Assembly: GCF_003025555.1 (NCBI RefSeq)
Contig: NZ_PYMH01000001.1
Coordinates: forward strand, 1,116,001 to 1,180,000
DNA from: Photobacterium lutimaris
GTDB lineage: Bacteria; Pseudomonadota; Gammaproteobacteria; Enterobacterales; Vibrionaceae
Direction: 5' to 3'
DNA length: 64,000 nucleotides
Below, piece by piece: positions 8,155 to 18,095 of this stretch (the first letter of the stretch is position 1; every line of letters begins with the position of its first letter). The notes under the pieces are model-generated. The model did not search any database and had not been told where the DNA came from. It was given only the letters and a program-made list of their open reading frames with translations. The translations under genes and the position numbers were made by a program.

Positions 8155-9063
8155 TTACTCTTGGCCTTCGCCAGTTAATAGCCCGGCCTCGCGAGCAAGT
8201 TTTTGTAAATTGTTAAAACCTAAAGTTGCATACGTCATTGGGTGAGCAATGGAAGGGTCCTGCTCTGCCTCTACAATACACCAACCTTGATAATTCGCTT
8301 TCTTCAGCTGCTCAAACACCGCTGGGTAATTGACGCAACCATCACCCGGTACTGTAAATACGCCATCTAATACCGCATCCAAGAAACTGGTATTTCGGTT
8401 TTTCACATCGGCCAGAACATCCGCTCTTATATCTTTGGTGTGAACATGGTTGATACGATGAGCCCAACGTGTTGCGACTAGCACTGGATCGGCACCAGCG
8501 AAAGTCAGATGGCCAGTATCAAGCAGTAAGCCCACCTCATCACTGGTGTATTCCATCAAGTTATCAATATCTTCAGCAGTTTCGATAACCGTGCCCATAT
8601 GGTGATGGTAGGCAACTTCAACCCCCTGGCTTTTGGTGTACTTGGCAAACTCGCTGAGTTTTTTGCCATATTCTTGCCACTTCTCAGCGGGGAATTTTGG
8701 TCGTAAGCGTACTGGCGTATCTTGTAACCCGTGAATGCAATCGGTCACTTCAGCGAATACCATGACCTTGGCATCCAACTCACGCAGTAATGTTAAGTGA
8801 GGTTGTACGGCTTCAATTTCTTCTTCTACCGAACGGGTCAGCAGTTCACCGGAATACCAGCCAGAAACCAACTTAACATCGTGGTTTGCCAAAATTGGCC
8901 CAAGCACGCTGGCTTCGCGCGGAAACTTATTCCCCAGCTCAAAGCCAACAAAACCGGCTTTTCGCCCTTCCGTCAAACATGTCTCTAGCGGTGTTTCAGC
9001 CCCCAGTGATGGCAAGTCATCGTTGGTCCAAGTCAGTGGGTTGATACCTAGTTGAACAGTCAT
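8155..9063 (-). CDS. iolE: myo-Inosose-2 dehydratase, cluster 1 copy
   Basis: 302-residue TIM-barrel enzyme that removes water from 2-keto-myo-inositol to give 3D-(3,5/4)-trihydroxycyclohexane-1,2-dione. Family marks are GINPLTWTNDDLPSLG at the N-terminus (residues 6-21), HVHTKDIRADV, VPGDGCVNYP and VEAEQDPSIAHP. AAGGAG lies 7 bases before the ATG. It sits 11 bases after iolD and 17 bases before iolA, so it is cotranscribed. A second copy at 44812-45705 shares the same landmarks but differs in length and sequence. Confidence 0.95.
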   Translation of the reverse strand: MTVQLGINPLTWTNDDLPSLGAETPLETCLTEGRKAGFVGFELGNKFPREASVLGPILANHDVKLVSGWYSGELLTRSVEEEIEAVQPHLTLLRELDAKVMVFAEVTDCIHGLQDTPVRLRPKFPAEKWQEYGKKLSEFAKYTKSQGVEVAYHHHMGTVIETAEDIDNLMEYTSDEVGLLLDTGHLTFAGADPVLVATRWAHRINHVHTKDIRADVLADVKNRNTSFLDAVLDGVFTVPGDGCVNYPAVFEQLKKANYQGWCIVEAEQDPSIAHPMTYATLGFNNLQKLAREAGLLTGEGQE

Positions 9064-9074
9064 GCTTATTCTCC

Positions 9075-10925
9075 TTAAATAACTTGCTGTTGTTTGGCGA
9101 TTTCATAGCGTGCTCTGGCCGCACGTACTTGTTCACGCTCAGACACTTCGGGGACTGCGACTTCCCACCATGAACCACCAGACTCTGTGGTGCTTAGTGG
9201 GTCTGTATCCAAGGTGATGACATAAGTCGATGTCGCCTGCTTGGCTCGCATCAAGGCTTGTTCAAGCTCTGCGATATTGGCGACTTTTTCTGCCTGCGCT
9301 CCTAGCGAACGGGCATGGGCTGCAAAATCAGTTTTTGGTGCGCCTTCTTCAACGGTGTTGCAGTCTTTGAGCAAGTTATTGAAACCTGCCCCACCGCAAG
9401 CATGCTGAAGTCGGTTAATGCAGCCGTATCCACGGTTGTCCAACACCACTAGAACCAGCTTGTGCCCTAACATAACCGAAGTGGAAATTTCAGAGTTCAG
9501 CATTAAATATGAACCATCGCCGATCATGACGAAAACGTCAGAGTCTGGTTTGGCCATCTTGACCCCAAGACCACCGGCGATTTCATAGCCCATGCAAGAG
9601 AAGCCGTATTCCAGGTGATACCCTTTGTCATAACGTGTTCGCCATAACTTATGCAATTCGCCAGGTAAGCCACCCGCAGCACAGACAACAATGTCTTTTT
9701 CATCAGCGGCACGGTTAACCGCACCGATAACTTCTGCATCGGTCGGCAGTTCAGTTCCACGGTCGGTCATGGCAATAGAAACGGTTTCATTCCACTCCTG
9801 ACGAAGCGTCTCTGCTTCATGTTGCCAAACTGAAGATATCTGCCAGTCAGCCAATTGCTGCGTTAGTTTAGGCAGTGTTACCTTGGCATCAGCCACCAAC
9901 GGCGTTCCGTAATGCTTGGTGGCATCAAAGCCGTTTACATTCAGTGATACAATTTTTGCGTCAGCCTTAAATAAGGCCCTTGAGCTAGAGGTAAAATCTT
10001 GCAAACGGCTGCCCACAGCAATGATCACGTCAGCTTCCGCAGCCATTTTATTTACGGCTGCCGAGCCAGTTACGCCGATTGAACCAAGATTGGATACGTG
10101 ATCCCACGGCAGTGCACCTTTACCGGCTTGGGTTTCACCCACAGGCAATTGGTAGGTCTCAACAAATTCACGGAATTGCGCTAATGCGCCGGAGTAATGA
10201 ATACCACCACCCGCAATAACCAACGGCTGTTTAGCGTGTTTGATCAATTCAACGACAGCTGCCAATTCTTGCTCATCCGCCCCCGGACGACGTACACGAT
10301 GGATTGTTTCTTTGAAGAAATGCAACGGGTAGTCAAAAGCCATGGTCTGAACATCTTGCGGGAGTGCAATGGTTGCAGGGCCGCACTCAACCGGATCCGT
10401 CAATACGCGCATCGCTTGTGGCAAGCTATTCAAAAGCTGCTCGGGACGCGTAATGCGATCAAAGAAGCGGCTGACGGGTTTGAAACAATCATTCGGGGTG
10501 ATTGTGGCATCACTCCAGTCCTCAACCTGTTGTAAAACAGGGTCTGGTTCGCGGGTGGCAAACGTATCTCCAGGCAGAAGCAGAACTGGCAGACGATTGA
10601 CATGTGCAAGTGCAGCAGCCGTCACCATATTTAATGCGCCTGGGCCCACAGATGTCGTTGCCGCCATCATACGCTGACGGTTGTTTGCCTTGGCAAAAGC
10701 AATCGCACTGTGCGCCATCGCCTGCTCATTATGGGCTCTGTAGGTTGGCAAAGTTTCATTGGCGTGGTAAAGCGCCTCCCCTAGCCCTGCGACATTGCCG
10801 TGACCAAAAATAGCAAACACGCCAGCAAACATGGATTGGATTTCACCATCAACATCCACTTTTTGCGCCTGCAGGTATTTCACCAGTGCCTGAGCCATTG
10901 TCAGGCGTACAGTATTAACACTCAT
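9075..10925 (-). CDS. iolD: 3D-(3,5/4)-trihydroxycyclohexane-1,2-dione hydrolase, cluster 1 copy
   Basis: 616-residue thiamine-diphosphate enzyme that opens the inositol-derived ring to 5-deoxyglucuronate. It has the acetolactate-synthase-like three-domain plan: a Pyr domain with AHNEQAMAHSAIAFAKA (the catalytic glutamate region), a central domain, and a PP domain with the ThDP motif beginning GDGSYLMLNSEI and ending in an N-R-G-Y segment. AAAGGAG precedes the ATG. Spacing to iolC and to iolE is 11 bases on each side, so the four genes form one tight operon. Confidence 0.95.
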   Translation of the reverse strand: MSVNTVRLTMAQALVKYLQAQKVDVDGEIQSMFAGVFAIFGHGNVAGLGEALYHANETLPTYRAHNEQAMAHSAIAFAKANNRQRMMAATTSVGPGALNMVTAAALAHVNRLPVLLLPGDTFATREPDPVLQQVEDWSDATITPNDCFKPVSRFFDRITRPEQLLNSLPQAMRVLTDPVECGPATIALPQDVQTMAFDYPLHFFKETIHRVRRPGADEQELAAVVELIKHAKQPLVIAGGGIHYSGALAQFREFVETYQLPVGETQAGKGALPWDHVSNLGSIGVTGSAAVNKMAAEADVIIAVGSRLQDFTSSSRALFKADAKIVSLNVNGFDATKHYGTPLVADAKVTLPKLTQQLADWQISSVWQHEAETLRQEWNETVSIAMTDRGTELPTDAEVIGAVNRAADEKDIVVCAAGGLPGELHKLWRTRYDKGYHLEYGFSCMGYEIAGGLGVKMAKPDSDVFVMIGDGSYLMLNSEISTSVMLGHKLVLVVLDNRGYGCINRLQHACGGAGFNNLLKDCNTVEEGAPKTDFAAHARSLGAQAEKVANIAELEQALMRAKQATSTYVITLDTDPLSTTESGGSWWEVAVPEVSEREQVRAARARYEIAKQQQVI

Positions 10926-10936
10926 GGTCTACTCCT

Positions 10937-12844
10937 TTAGCCACGCTGACGCCATAAAGTGATTAAGTTGTGATAGTTCTCCTTGATTTGGGCAATCAAA
11001 CCGGCATCATCAATCTCGTTAGCAAGCCATTGGCGGGATGGCTGTCCGAAAATTGTTCTACCAACCGCAAAGCCTTTCACTACATCGGTACTTGCCGCTG
11101 CATTAAATCCGGCTTTTAATTCATCTTCTGGTGCATCCAAGCCCAGTAATACAACACCACGGCAGTGCGCATCACGGGTTTGAATCAGGTCATTGACTTC
11201 GCACCAAGATTCAGCAGCCATCGGCGGTAGTTTCCACCAGTCAGGTTTAACACCTAGATTGTAGAAGCGCTGCATGGCACGCAGATATAGCGCATCGGAA
11301 CGTTCCATATCGGCAGGCAAAATGATTTCCAACAGCAATTCATGGCCTGTTTTACAGCACGCTTCATACACTTCACGCACTTGCTTTTCTTGCTCAAGAC
11401 GCAGCGCATGATGATCATCTGGGTGGAAGAACACCAAACATTTCACAACATGCTCTAACGGCCAATCGATTAGCTGGGAGCCGATATTGCCGTGCTCTAG
11501 TTCAAGCGGGCGGGAAGCTGGCAACTCTACCGGACGACCAATCCACCAACCTTCACCGGTAATGTCATTCAAGACATCTTGGCCGAATGTGCTATCACAC
11601 AGTAATCCGGCTTTGCCTGATAACCCGGCTTCTTCTGCGACTTCACGACTTGCTCGTAGAATAAGCTTTTTCAGTGGCTTAACTCGGCTAATATCAGCAT
11701 TAGCTTCGCGTGCCATATCAACAAACTGGATACGGTGATCAAACGCCAACACACACAACTCTTCCCACTCTTTATCCCGTGTTGTCACTCTGTGTAGGTG
11801 GTTCAAGCGTTCATCGAGATCCGGGCGAGGCACATCATGGGCACGCGTCAGGTAATCATCCAACTCTTCCTTTGAAGGCATCGCTGGTGCACAACCATGT
11901 CGTGACACGACTAAGGCACCACACGCATTGGCATAAGCGCACGCCTTTTCCCAACCTTCCTCGTTGAGGTATCCGCGCAACAGGCCAGACATAAAGGCAT
12001 CACCGGCCCCAAGAACATTGAGTACATCAACGCGAACCCCTTCAACGGTGATCCCTTCATCAAGATCATGAGGAATATCATCAGTAAACACTGAGCATCC
12101 CAGAGGGCCACGCTTACAAACCAATTCGGCTTGGCTAACCTCACGTACCGCTTTTAAAGCTTCCACGGTATCGGTTGAGCCACCCGCAATATGGAATTCT
12201 TCTTCTGTTCCGACAATTAAATCAAACAGCCCTAGCACCTCTTGAAGCTGCTCGGTAACCTTGCCAGATTCAATAAAGCGTGTTTCACCGTCACCAAGAG
12301 CGGTTAGCCCCCAAAGAACAGGCCGGTAATCAATATCAATCGCTGTCTTCACGCCATGTTTACGGGCATAGCGCAATGCTGTTAGTACCGCTTCACGGGT
12401 ATTAGGGTGAGATAAATGAGTACCGGTGATCGCTAGGCAACGGGCTGAAGCTATATATTCTTCATCAATGTCATCAGCAGTGATTGCCATATCAGCACAG
12501 TTATCACGGTAGAAGATCAGTGGAAAGGTATCTTCATCTTTAATACCAAGAATAACCAAGGCGGTTAAACGGTCTTCGTCAGTAATTAAATTACTGGTAT
12601 CAACCCCTACCCGCTGAAGCTCTTCTCTTAAGAATCGTCCCATGTGTTCATCACCGACTCTAGCAAGCATGGATGATTTCAATCCCTGTCTTGCCGTGCC
12701 ATAGGCGACATTGCCTGATGAGCCACCGAGATACTTAGAGAAAGTGCCCATATCTTCAAGACGAGCACCGATCTGCTGGCCATACAAATCCACGGCAACT
12801 CGCCCCAAACAAATAAGATCTAACTTCTTATTGCTGGTATTCAT
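10937..12844 (-). CDS. iolC: 5-dehydro-2-deoxygluconokinase fused to a DUF2090 aldolase-like domain
   Basis: 635 residues in two parts. Residues 1 to about 325 are a PfkB-type kinase (IolC): LGRVAVDLYGQQIG, GGSSGNVAYG and NVLGAGDAFMSGLLRG, whose GAGD aspartate is the catalytic base. It phosphorylates 2-deoxy-5-keto-gluconate. Residues from about 340 are DUF2090, a TIM-barrel domain thought to cleave the phosphorylated product to malonate semialdehyde and dihydroxyacetone phosphate; DUF2090 replaces IolJ in many proteobacteria. ATG 12844 follows AAGGAG at 8 bases, so a GTG nine bases earlier is not used. It is the first gene of its operon. Confidence 0.93.
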   Translation of the reverse strand: MNTSNKKLDLICLGRVAVDLYGQQIGARLEDMGTFSKYLGGSSGNVAYGTARQGLKSSMLARVGDEHMGRFLREELQRVGVDTSNLITDEDRLTALVILGIKDEDTFPLIFYRDNCADMAITADDIDEEYIASARCLAITGTHLSHPNTREAVLTALRYARKHGVKTAIDIDYRPVLWGLTALGDGETRFIESGKVTEQLQEVLGLFDLIVGTEEEFHIAGGSTDTVEALKAVREVSQAELVCKRGPLGCSVFTDDIPHDLDEGITVEGVRVDVLNVLGAGDAFMSGLLRGYLNEEGWEKACAYANACGALVVSRHGCAPAMPSKEELDDYLTRAHDVPRPDLDERLNHLHRVTTRDKEWEELCVLAFDHRIQFVDMAREANADISRVKPLKKLILRASREVAEEAGLSGKAGLLCDSTFGQDVLNDITGEGWWIGRPVELPASRPLELEHGNIGSQLIDWPLEHVVKCLVFFHPDDHHALRLEQEKQVREVYEACCKTGHELLLEIILPADMERSDALYLRAMQRFYNLGVKPDWWKLPPMAAESWCEVNDLIQTRDAHCRGVVLLGLDAPEDELKAGFNAAASTDVVKGFAVGRTIFGQPSRQWLANEIDDAGLIAQIKENYHNLITLWRQRG

Positions 12845-12971
12845 CCTTTTCACTCCTTCCTCTAACCACTGCTGTAGTTAAAAACCGTTCTGATAATCGT
12901 TGAACTGATTTTGACAATCAAAGTTGAGAACACCTATCTCAACGCTCATTGATTCGATGCAACCATCATAC

Positions 12972-13090
12972 GAAACATTTGTTTCAGTTTAAACATAAAA
13001 CGAAATGAAAAATATTTTTTGTGATCAAGGTAAAATTTCCTCACTCAGAAAAGGCGTGTAGAACAGAGACTATAATGGAAAATATTTTTC
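12972..13090. promoter_or_regulatory. Three GRAA-N6-TTTC palindromes, candidate inositol operators
   Basis: The 628-bp divergent region between iolC and the ABC importer has GAAACATTTGTTTC (12972-12985), GAAAAATATTTTTT (13007-13020, last base off) and GGAAAATATTTTTC (13077-13090). The same form recurs before other inositol genes in the window. A GGAA-N6-TTCC motif is known for rhizobial IolR, an RpiR-family repressor, and two RpiR genes are encoded here. Operator function is therefore a reasoned inference. A perfect 14-bp palindrome TAAGCTCGAGCTTA also lies at 13297-13310 in this region, with no assigned role. Confidence 0.65.
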
Positions 13091-13416
13091 AAATACCAGC
13101 AACATAGTAGCAACATCAGCCTAATGGCGTAACATTCCATTCCTTATCAACAACTTAGCATTATCATAAGATGCAAACGCCATATTTAACGTTAAAAATC
13201 ATAACTTTATAGAATAAAATAGCCATTAGACATTGATTTCAGTGAGACGTGGTTAACAATTTTGTCATTTACAGTCAATCCGGGGTGGTTATTAATTAAG
13301 CTCGAGCTTATAGTTGTTTACATAAAAATAATAAATTTATTTCAATCAACGTGAACACGCTTTCTGACAATGCATTTCGTTGTAGAAAGTGATCAGTACC
13401 TATCTACCGAATAAAT

Positions 13417-13430
13417 GAAATATACATTTC
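13417..13430. promoter_or_regulatory. Candidate inositol operator before the ABC importer
   Basis: GAAATATACATTTC, extended symmetrically to ATGAAA-N6-TTTCAT (13415-13432), ends 43 bases before the binding-protein start codon. That is where a repressor would block the promoter. The extended form is the same as the one before the rpiR gene at 30678. Confidence 0.6.
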
Positions 13431-13472
13431 ATAGAAGAAAACGGTTAGGTACACAATAAAAAGGAGGCAACA

Positions 13473-14471
13473 ATGCCGTCACTGATACATGGAATTACTT
13501 CTCTACTTACACACTCTATCTCAACGACAAAAGCCCTTTTAAAGGGAGTTCTGCGTAAAGTTGCTATCATTGGTGCGGTGTTAACACTCGCAGCGTGTGG
13601 TAGTGAGGAAGGTGAAGGAAAAATAAAGATTGGCGTCGCTATCCCTAACTTTGATGATACATTTTTGGTCAATATGAAAGACTCCATGGAGAATTACGCC
13701 AAAGAGATGGGCGATGTAGAGCTCATTTTCGTCGATGCTAAAGAAGATACAGTGAAGCAGCTGGGGCAAATCCAAAACTTCATCGTCCAGCAAGTAGACG
13801 GCATCATCCTTGTACCGGTTAACACTGATGCAACCCAACCAATGACCGACAGCATTCAAAAAGCAGGCATCGAACTGGTTTTCTTAAACCGTCGTCCTTC
13901 TTACCTGCCAGAAGGTGTGTCTTATGTGGGTTCTGACGAACTTCGCTTCGGTGAAGAGCAGGCAAAATATGCAGCCTCTCAAATCGATGGCGGTAACATT
14001 GGCATCATCATGGGTATGATGACGGTTGAAGCTGCAATCCTTCGCACTCAAGGTGTAGAAGACTTTTTCAAAGATAAGCCAGAATACAACATTACCCGTA
14101 AACAAACCGGTCTGTGGCAACGCTCGCAAGGCATGATCGTAATGGAGAACTGGATCAACTCTGGCGAGCAAATTGACATTATTCTTTCGAACAATGACGA
14201 CATGGCATTAGGCGCAATTCAGGCACTGCGTGCTGCAGGCAAACTAGATGACACCATAGTAGTCGGTGTTGATGCGACTCCAGATGGCATCATGGCTATT
14301 GAACAAGGCGCTTTGGATGCCACCGTTTTCCAAGATGGTGTAGGTCAAGCCAAAGGTGCACTAGATGCAGCACTGAATGCTATCAATAAAAAACCACAAG
14401 AAAAAATCACCTGGATTCCTGCGGAGCTTGTTACCCAAAACAACCTCGCTGAATTCCAAGCCAAAGGTTAA
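13473..14471 (+). CDS. Sugar/inositol ABC importer binding protein, lipoprotein
   Basis: 332 residues of the periplasmic-binding-protein type 1 (ribose/RbsB) family. Its position beside iol genes and the match of the family to inositol-binding IbpA suggest myo-inositol or a related polyol as ligand. A strong AAGGAGG site fixes the start at 13473, giving a 41-residue leader that ends in the lipobox LAAC (39-42). So it should be a lipoprotein, which is common in Gram-positive binding proteins but unusual in Gram-negatives; Gly43 does not favour inner-membrane retention. The mature fold starts at KIKIGVAIPNFDDTFL. The ATPase and permease genes follow on the same strand. Confidence 0.85.
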   Translation: MPSLIHGITSLLTHSISTTKALLKGVLRKVAIIGAVLTLAACGSEEGEGKIKIGVAIPNFDDTFLVNMKDSMENYAKEMGDVELIFVDAKEDTVKQLGQIQNFIVQQVDGIILVPVNTDATQPMTDSIQKAGIELVFLNRRPSYLPEGVSYVGSDELRFGEEQAKYAASQIDGGNIGIIMGMMTVEAAILRTQGVEDFFKDKPEYNITRKQTGLWQRSQGMIVMENWINSGEQIDIILSNNDDMALGAIQALRAAGKLDDTIVVGVDATPDGIMAIEQGALDATVFQDGVGQAKGALDAALNAINKKPQEKITWIPAELVTQNNLAEFQAKG

Positions 14472-14552
14472 CCCACCTCTCCCTCTCTATAGATCACTTA
14501 TCTGGCCCTACTCTGCGTTAGCCACGTAGGGCCTAATTTGGAGCAAATCATT

Positions 14553-16046
14553 ATGAGCCAAGTAATACTTGAGATGCGTGGTATTACCAAGACCTTTCCT
14601 GGTGTAAAAGCACTCAATAATGTGCAACTTACGCTAAAAAAAGGCCGCGTAATGGCACTCATGGGCGAGAATGGTGCAGGAAAATCAACCTTGATGAAGG
14701 TGCTGTTTGGCACATACCACCGGGATGCAGGCACTATTCGCTACCAAGGAGAACTCGTCGACTTCGCTGGCGCCAAAGAATCACTGGAAAGTGGCATTTC
14801 AATGATTCACCAAGAACTCTCTCCCGTTCTACACCGTAATATTGCAGAAAATATCTGGCTGGGCCGAGAGCCAATTAAAGGGCCATTGCGACTGATAGAT
14901 CATAAAAAGATGTTCGCCGATACAACAGCCCTACTCCAGCGTATCGACTTGGATCTTGATCCTCGAACCTTAATGAGCGACCTAACCGTTGCAACGATGC
15001 AAATGGTCGAAATCGCCAAAGCCATTTCATTCGATTCGAAAATTATCATCATGGATGAGCCAACTTCGGCTCTGACTGACAAAGAGGTCACGCACCTATT
15101 TGAAATCATCGAAAAGCTTAAATCCCAAGACGTTTCTATGGTGTATATCAGCCACAAAATGGACGAGATATTCAAAATCTGTGATGACATTACGGTATTT
15201 CGTGACGGTTGCTACATTGGCGAACGAGAAGCAAGAAATACGAATCATGATGAGCTCGTTCAGATGATGGTGGGTCGTGATCTTGGCGATGTTTTCCCAC
15301 CCCCAACTGCCAAGCCGGGAAAAATTCGACTTGAAGTGAAAGACCTATCAGTTAACGACTGCTTTAAACCCATGAACTTCAAACTTCATGAGGGTGAAAT
15401 CCTAGGTATCGCAGGTCTAGTTGGTGCTGGTCGAACCGAACTAATCGAAACGTTGTTTGGTGTTCGTGAAAAAGATACCGGTGAGATTTGGATCAACGGC
15501 GAACATGTTGAGATCAGAGCACCGCAGGATGCGATTAGCCACAAAATGGCTTTCTTAACAGAAGACCGCCGCCATTCTGGCCTTTATCTGATGCTAGATA
15601 TTTTTGCCAATACCTCTATCGCCCACCTCGACGCTTACAAGAGCCGCGTTGCAAATGTACTTGATGTTCGCCAAATGCGCTCGGACAGCGAGGAACACTG
15701 TAAAAAGCTCAAAGTGAAAACCCCGCACATGAGCGAGGCTATTGATAACCTCAGTGGTGGTAACCAACAAAAAGTATTGTTGGCCCGCTGGATGTTAACC
15801 AAGCCCGATATTCTATTCCTCGATGAACCGACCCGAGGTATTGATGTAGGTGCAAAATCTGAAATCTACAAACTCATGCGTCTTTTAACCGGTATGGGGA
15901 AAAGCTTGGTCATGATCTCGTCAGAATTGCCAGAAGTTATCGGCATGAGTGACCGTGTACTGGTCATGCATGAAGGCAAGCTAAAAGGCGAACTCGACGG
16001 CCATGAGGCGACCCAAGAAAAAATCATGTCGATGGCATTGGCATAA
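14553..16046 (+). CDS. Sugar/inositol ABC importer ATPase (two nucleotide-binding domains)
   Basis: 497 residues, the RbsA/MglA/IatA type with two ABC domains in one chain. The first has Walker A GENGAGKST (38-46) and Walker B IIIMDEPTSAL. The second has a degenerate Walker A (GLVGAGRTE), signature LSGGNQQK and Walker B ILFLDEPTRGID, the usual state in this family. The ATG at 14553 is preceded by TTTGGAG; an upstream TTG would add five residues. It lies 81 bases after the binding protein and 72 before the permease. Likely substrate: an inositol, from context. Confidence 0.9.
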   Translation: MSQVILEMRGITKTFPGVKALNNVQLTLKKGRVMALMGENGAGKSTLMKVLFGTYHRDAGTIRYQGELVDFAGAKESLESGISMIHQELSPVLHRNIAENIWLGREPIKGPLRLIDHKKMFADTTALLQRIDLDLDPRTLMSDLTVATMQMVEIAKAISFDSKIIIMDEPTSALTDKEVTHLFEIIEKLKSQDVSMVYISHKMDEIFKICDDITVFRDGCYIGEREARNTNHDELVQMMVGRDLGDVFPPPTAKPGKIRLEVKDLSVNDCFKPMNFKLHEGEILGIAGLVGAGRTELIETLFGVREKDTGEIWINGEHVEIRAPQDAISHKMAFLTEDRRHSGLYLMLDIFANTSIAHLDAYKSRVANVLDVRQMRSDSEEHCKKLKVKTPHMSEAIDNLSGGNQQKVLLARWMLTKPDILFLDEPTRGIDVGAKSEIYKLMRLLTGMGKSLVMISSELPEVIGMSDRVLVMHEGKLKGELDGHEATQEKIMSMALA

Positions 16047-16118
16047 CTGCCCAAGCCATACCGTATAATCACTGCTGTCGTGACAGGGTGACGCAATAAT
16101 TTATCAAGGAAAGTCATT

Positions 16119-17135
16119 ATGATTGCGAAGTTAATAGAAGCAACGTCTGGTGCGAAATCACCACAGAATTATAAACGCTTGATTTCAAAGTATGCCATCT
16201 ACGTTGTATTCATCGCCATGTGCGTGGTGATGACGATTTTATCTCCAGTATTTCTTACAGTAGCCAACTTACTTAACGTTGTTACCCAAATGGCCAGTAT
16301 CGGCTTATTGGCACTTGGGGTAACCATCATCATTATTACCCGAGGTATCGACTTATCATCGGGATCAGTATTGGCGGTCGCCGCTGTCGCCTCGGCCAGT
16401 ATGGCGCAAACGCTAGACTGGGGTATGAGGATGTATCCTGCCATGCCTGAGCTACCGGTTATTGTGCCGATCCTTGTCGCTTTAGCTGTCGGTGCGCTTT
16501 GTGGCTTCATCAACGGTGCACTGATCGCTTATACCGGTATCCCTCCGTTCATCGCCACCCTGGGTATGATGATCATCGCTCGTGGTGCTGCCCTGCTCTA
16601 CTCAGATGGCCGCCCAGTCAGTAGCCTTATCGATTCATACCAATGGATTGGTCAGGGTACCATTGCAGGTGTTCCCGTTCCGGTAGTGATATTTATTGTG
16701 ATGGCTATCGTTTCTTACATCCTGCTCAACTACACCCGCTTCGGTAAATATGCCTACGCAATTGGTGGTAACGAAACAGCCGCCTATGTTTCAGGTATCA
16801 ACGTTAAGAAGTACAAAATACTGGTATACACCTACGCTGGCCTACTAGCCGGTATCGCAGCGCTTATCCTTTCTGCCCGTATCAACTCTGGCCAGCCTGG
16901 TCTTGGGGTCATGTACGAACTGGATGCCATTGCCTCAGCAACCGTTGGTGGTGTATCCCACGCCGGTGGTATCGGTACGATTCAAGGTACTATTATCGGT
17001 ACCATGATTATGGGTGTGCTACAGAATGGCCTCGACTTATTGAATGTCTCGGCTTACTGGCAGCAGGTCGTCAAAGGCCTGGTGATAATAGTGGCTGTTG
17101 TCTTCGATATGAAACGACAGAAGAAGAGTAAATAA
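16119..17135 (+). CDS. Sugar/inositol ABC importer permease
   Basis: 338-residue integral membrane permease of the RbsC/IatP family, with about 9-10 hydrophobic segments. It carries the family signatures GIDLSSGSVLAVAAV and YTGIPPFIATLGMM, and NETAAYVSGINVKKYKI, the cytoplasmic loop that contacts the ATPase. It would form a homodimer with the double ATPase upstream. AAGGAAA stands before the ATG. A strong terminator at 17220 closes the operon. Confidence 0.9.
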   Translation: MIAKLIEATSGAKSPQNYKRLISKYAIYVVFIAMCVVMTILSPVFLTVANLLNVVTQMASIGLLALGVTIIIITRGIDLSSGSVLAVAAVASASMAQTLDWGMRMYPAMPELPVIVPILVALAVGALCGFINGALIAYTGIPPFIATLGMMIIARGAALLYSDGRPVSSLIDSYQWIGQGTIAGVPVPVVIFIVMAIVSYILLNYTRFGKYAYAIGGNETAAYVSGINVKKYKILVYTYAGLLAGIAALILSARINSGQPGLGVMYELDAIASATVGGVSHAGGIGTIQGTIIGTMIMGVLQNGLDLLNVSAYWQQVVKGLVIIVAVVFDMKRQKKSK

Positions 17136-17219
17136 CCATACCCCTTAATAAATGCGTAAAGATAAAAACAACTCGAGCCTATAAAGAATTAGCTTTACTG
17201 TAGGACTTCACGTTGAAGT

Positions 17220-17255
17220 GCCACGTTTCTCCCCTAGGGTTACGTGGCTTTTTTT
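17220..17255 (+). terminator. Terminator of the ABC importer operon
   Basis: GCCACGT (17220-17226) pairs with ACGTGGC (17242-17248), followed by seven Ts. Confidence 0.9.
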
Positions 17256-17267
17256 ACGGTTTAAGGT

Positions 17268-17906
17268 TCAAATTTCTGTGCCTAACTGCTCTAAATACGC
17301 TTCCATATAGTGCGTTCTTTTCTCCGCTTCAACCTTCGCCGATACCGTATTCATCGTATCTTTCAACTTAAAGAGCTTGGTGTAGAAATGATCTATAGTG
17401 TATTTCCGATCATTTAACTCTCTGCCTGTACTAAACGGGTCTTGCGCATCATATAAGCTGACACCTAGGTTTGAACTAACCTGGATACACCGTGCGATAC
17501 CAATGGCACCTAAAGCATCTAGCCTATCTGCATCCTGAACGATCTGTGCCTCTAAAGTCTCTGGCTTTATATTCGCGCTGAAACTATGCGCAACAATGGC
17601 ATGATGAATTGCCTCGAAATACTGTGAGGGATAGCCAATACTGGCCAGAAACTCCACCGCTTTGTCAGCCGCAACCTGAGAGCTTTTAGCCCTCTCAGGG
17701 TGATTCTTTGGAAACGAAAAGCAATCATGTAGATAAGCGGCAGGAAGAACAATCTCAAGTGATGCCTCTTCACGTTCACATAGCGTCTTGGCTGTTTTGA
17801 CAACTCTAAACACATGATTCATATCATGAGCGAGATCCTGTTGCATTTCAGCTTGAATAAACTCTACAAACTGATTTTCTAACTTGGTTTCGAAATTTTC
17901 TTGCAC
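17268..17906 (-). CDS. HD-domain phosphohydrolase, YedJ-like
   Basis: 212 residues. The metal-dependent HD fold is clear: AHDMNHVFRV supplies the first histidine, YLHDCFSF the HD doublet, and VQDADRLDALG the downstream aspartate. E. coli YedJ is the closest named relative I can think of, and its substrate is not firmly known. The start is GTG (17904-17906) with an AGGGGGG ribosome site a few bases upstream. It converges on the ABC operon and shares its terminator region. Confidence 0.85.
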   Translation of the reverse strand: MQENFETKLENQFVEFIQAEMQQDLAHDMNHVFRVVKTAKTLCEREEASLEIVLPAAYLHDCFSFPKNHPERAKSSQVAADKAVEFLASIGYPSQYFEAIHHAIVAHSFSANIKPETLEAQIVQDADRLDALGAIGIARCIQVSSNLGVSLYDAQDPFSTGRELNDRKYTIDHFYTKLFKLKDTMNTVSAKVEAEKRTHYMEAYLEQLGTEI

Positions 17907-18095
17907 TGTTCCCCCCTAACCTGCCTAGACGATAGCGCCAGTCGAGTTGTTAATAAAATAGAACAGAAATAGTACCTTAAAGACGCAAACCACCGTAAGC
18001 GAAAATGCGATTAAAAGAAATGGAAGCCAAAGATGTCGACAGCCATCTCGATCCTGTACAATGCGCGCGTTTTAAAACGTTAATCAGGCATTCCC

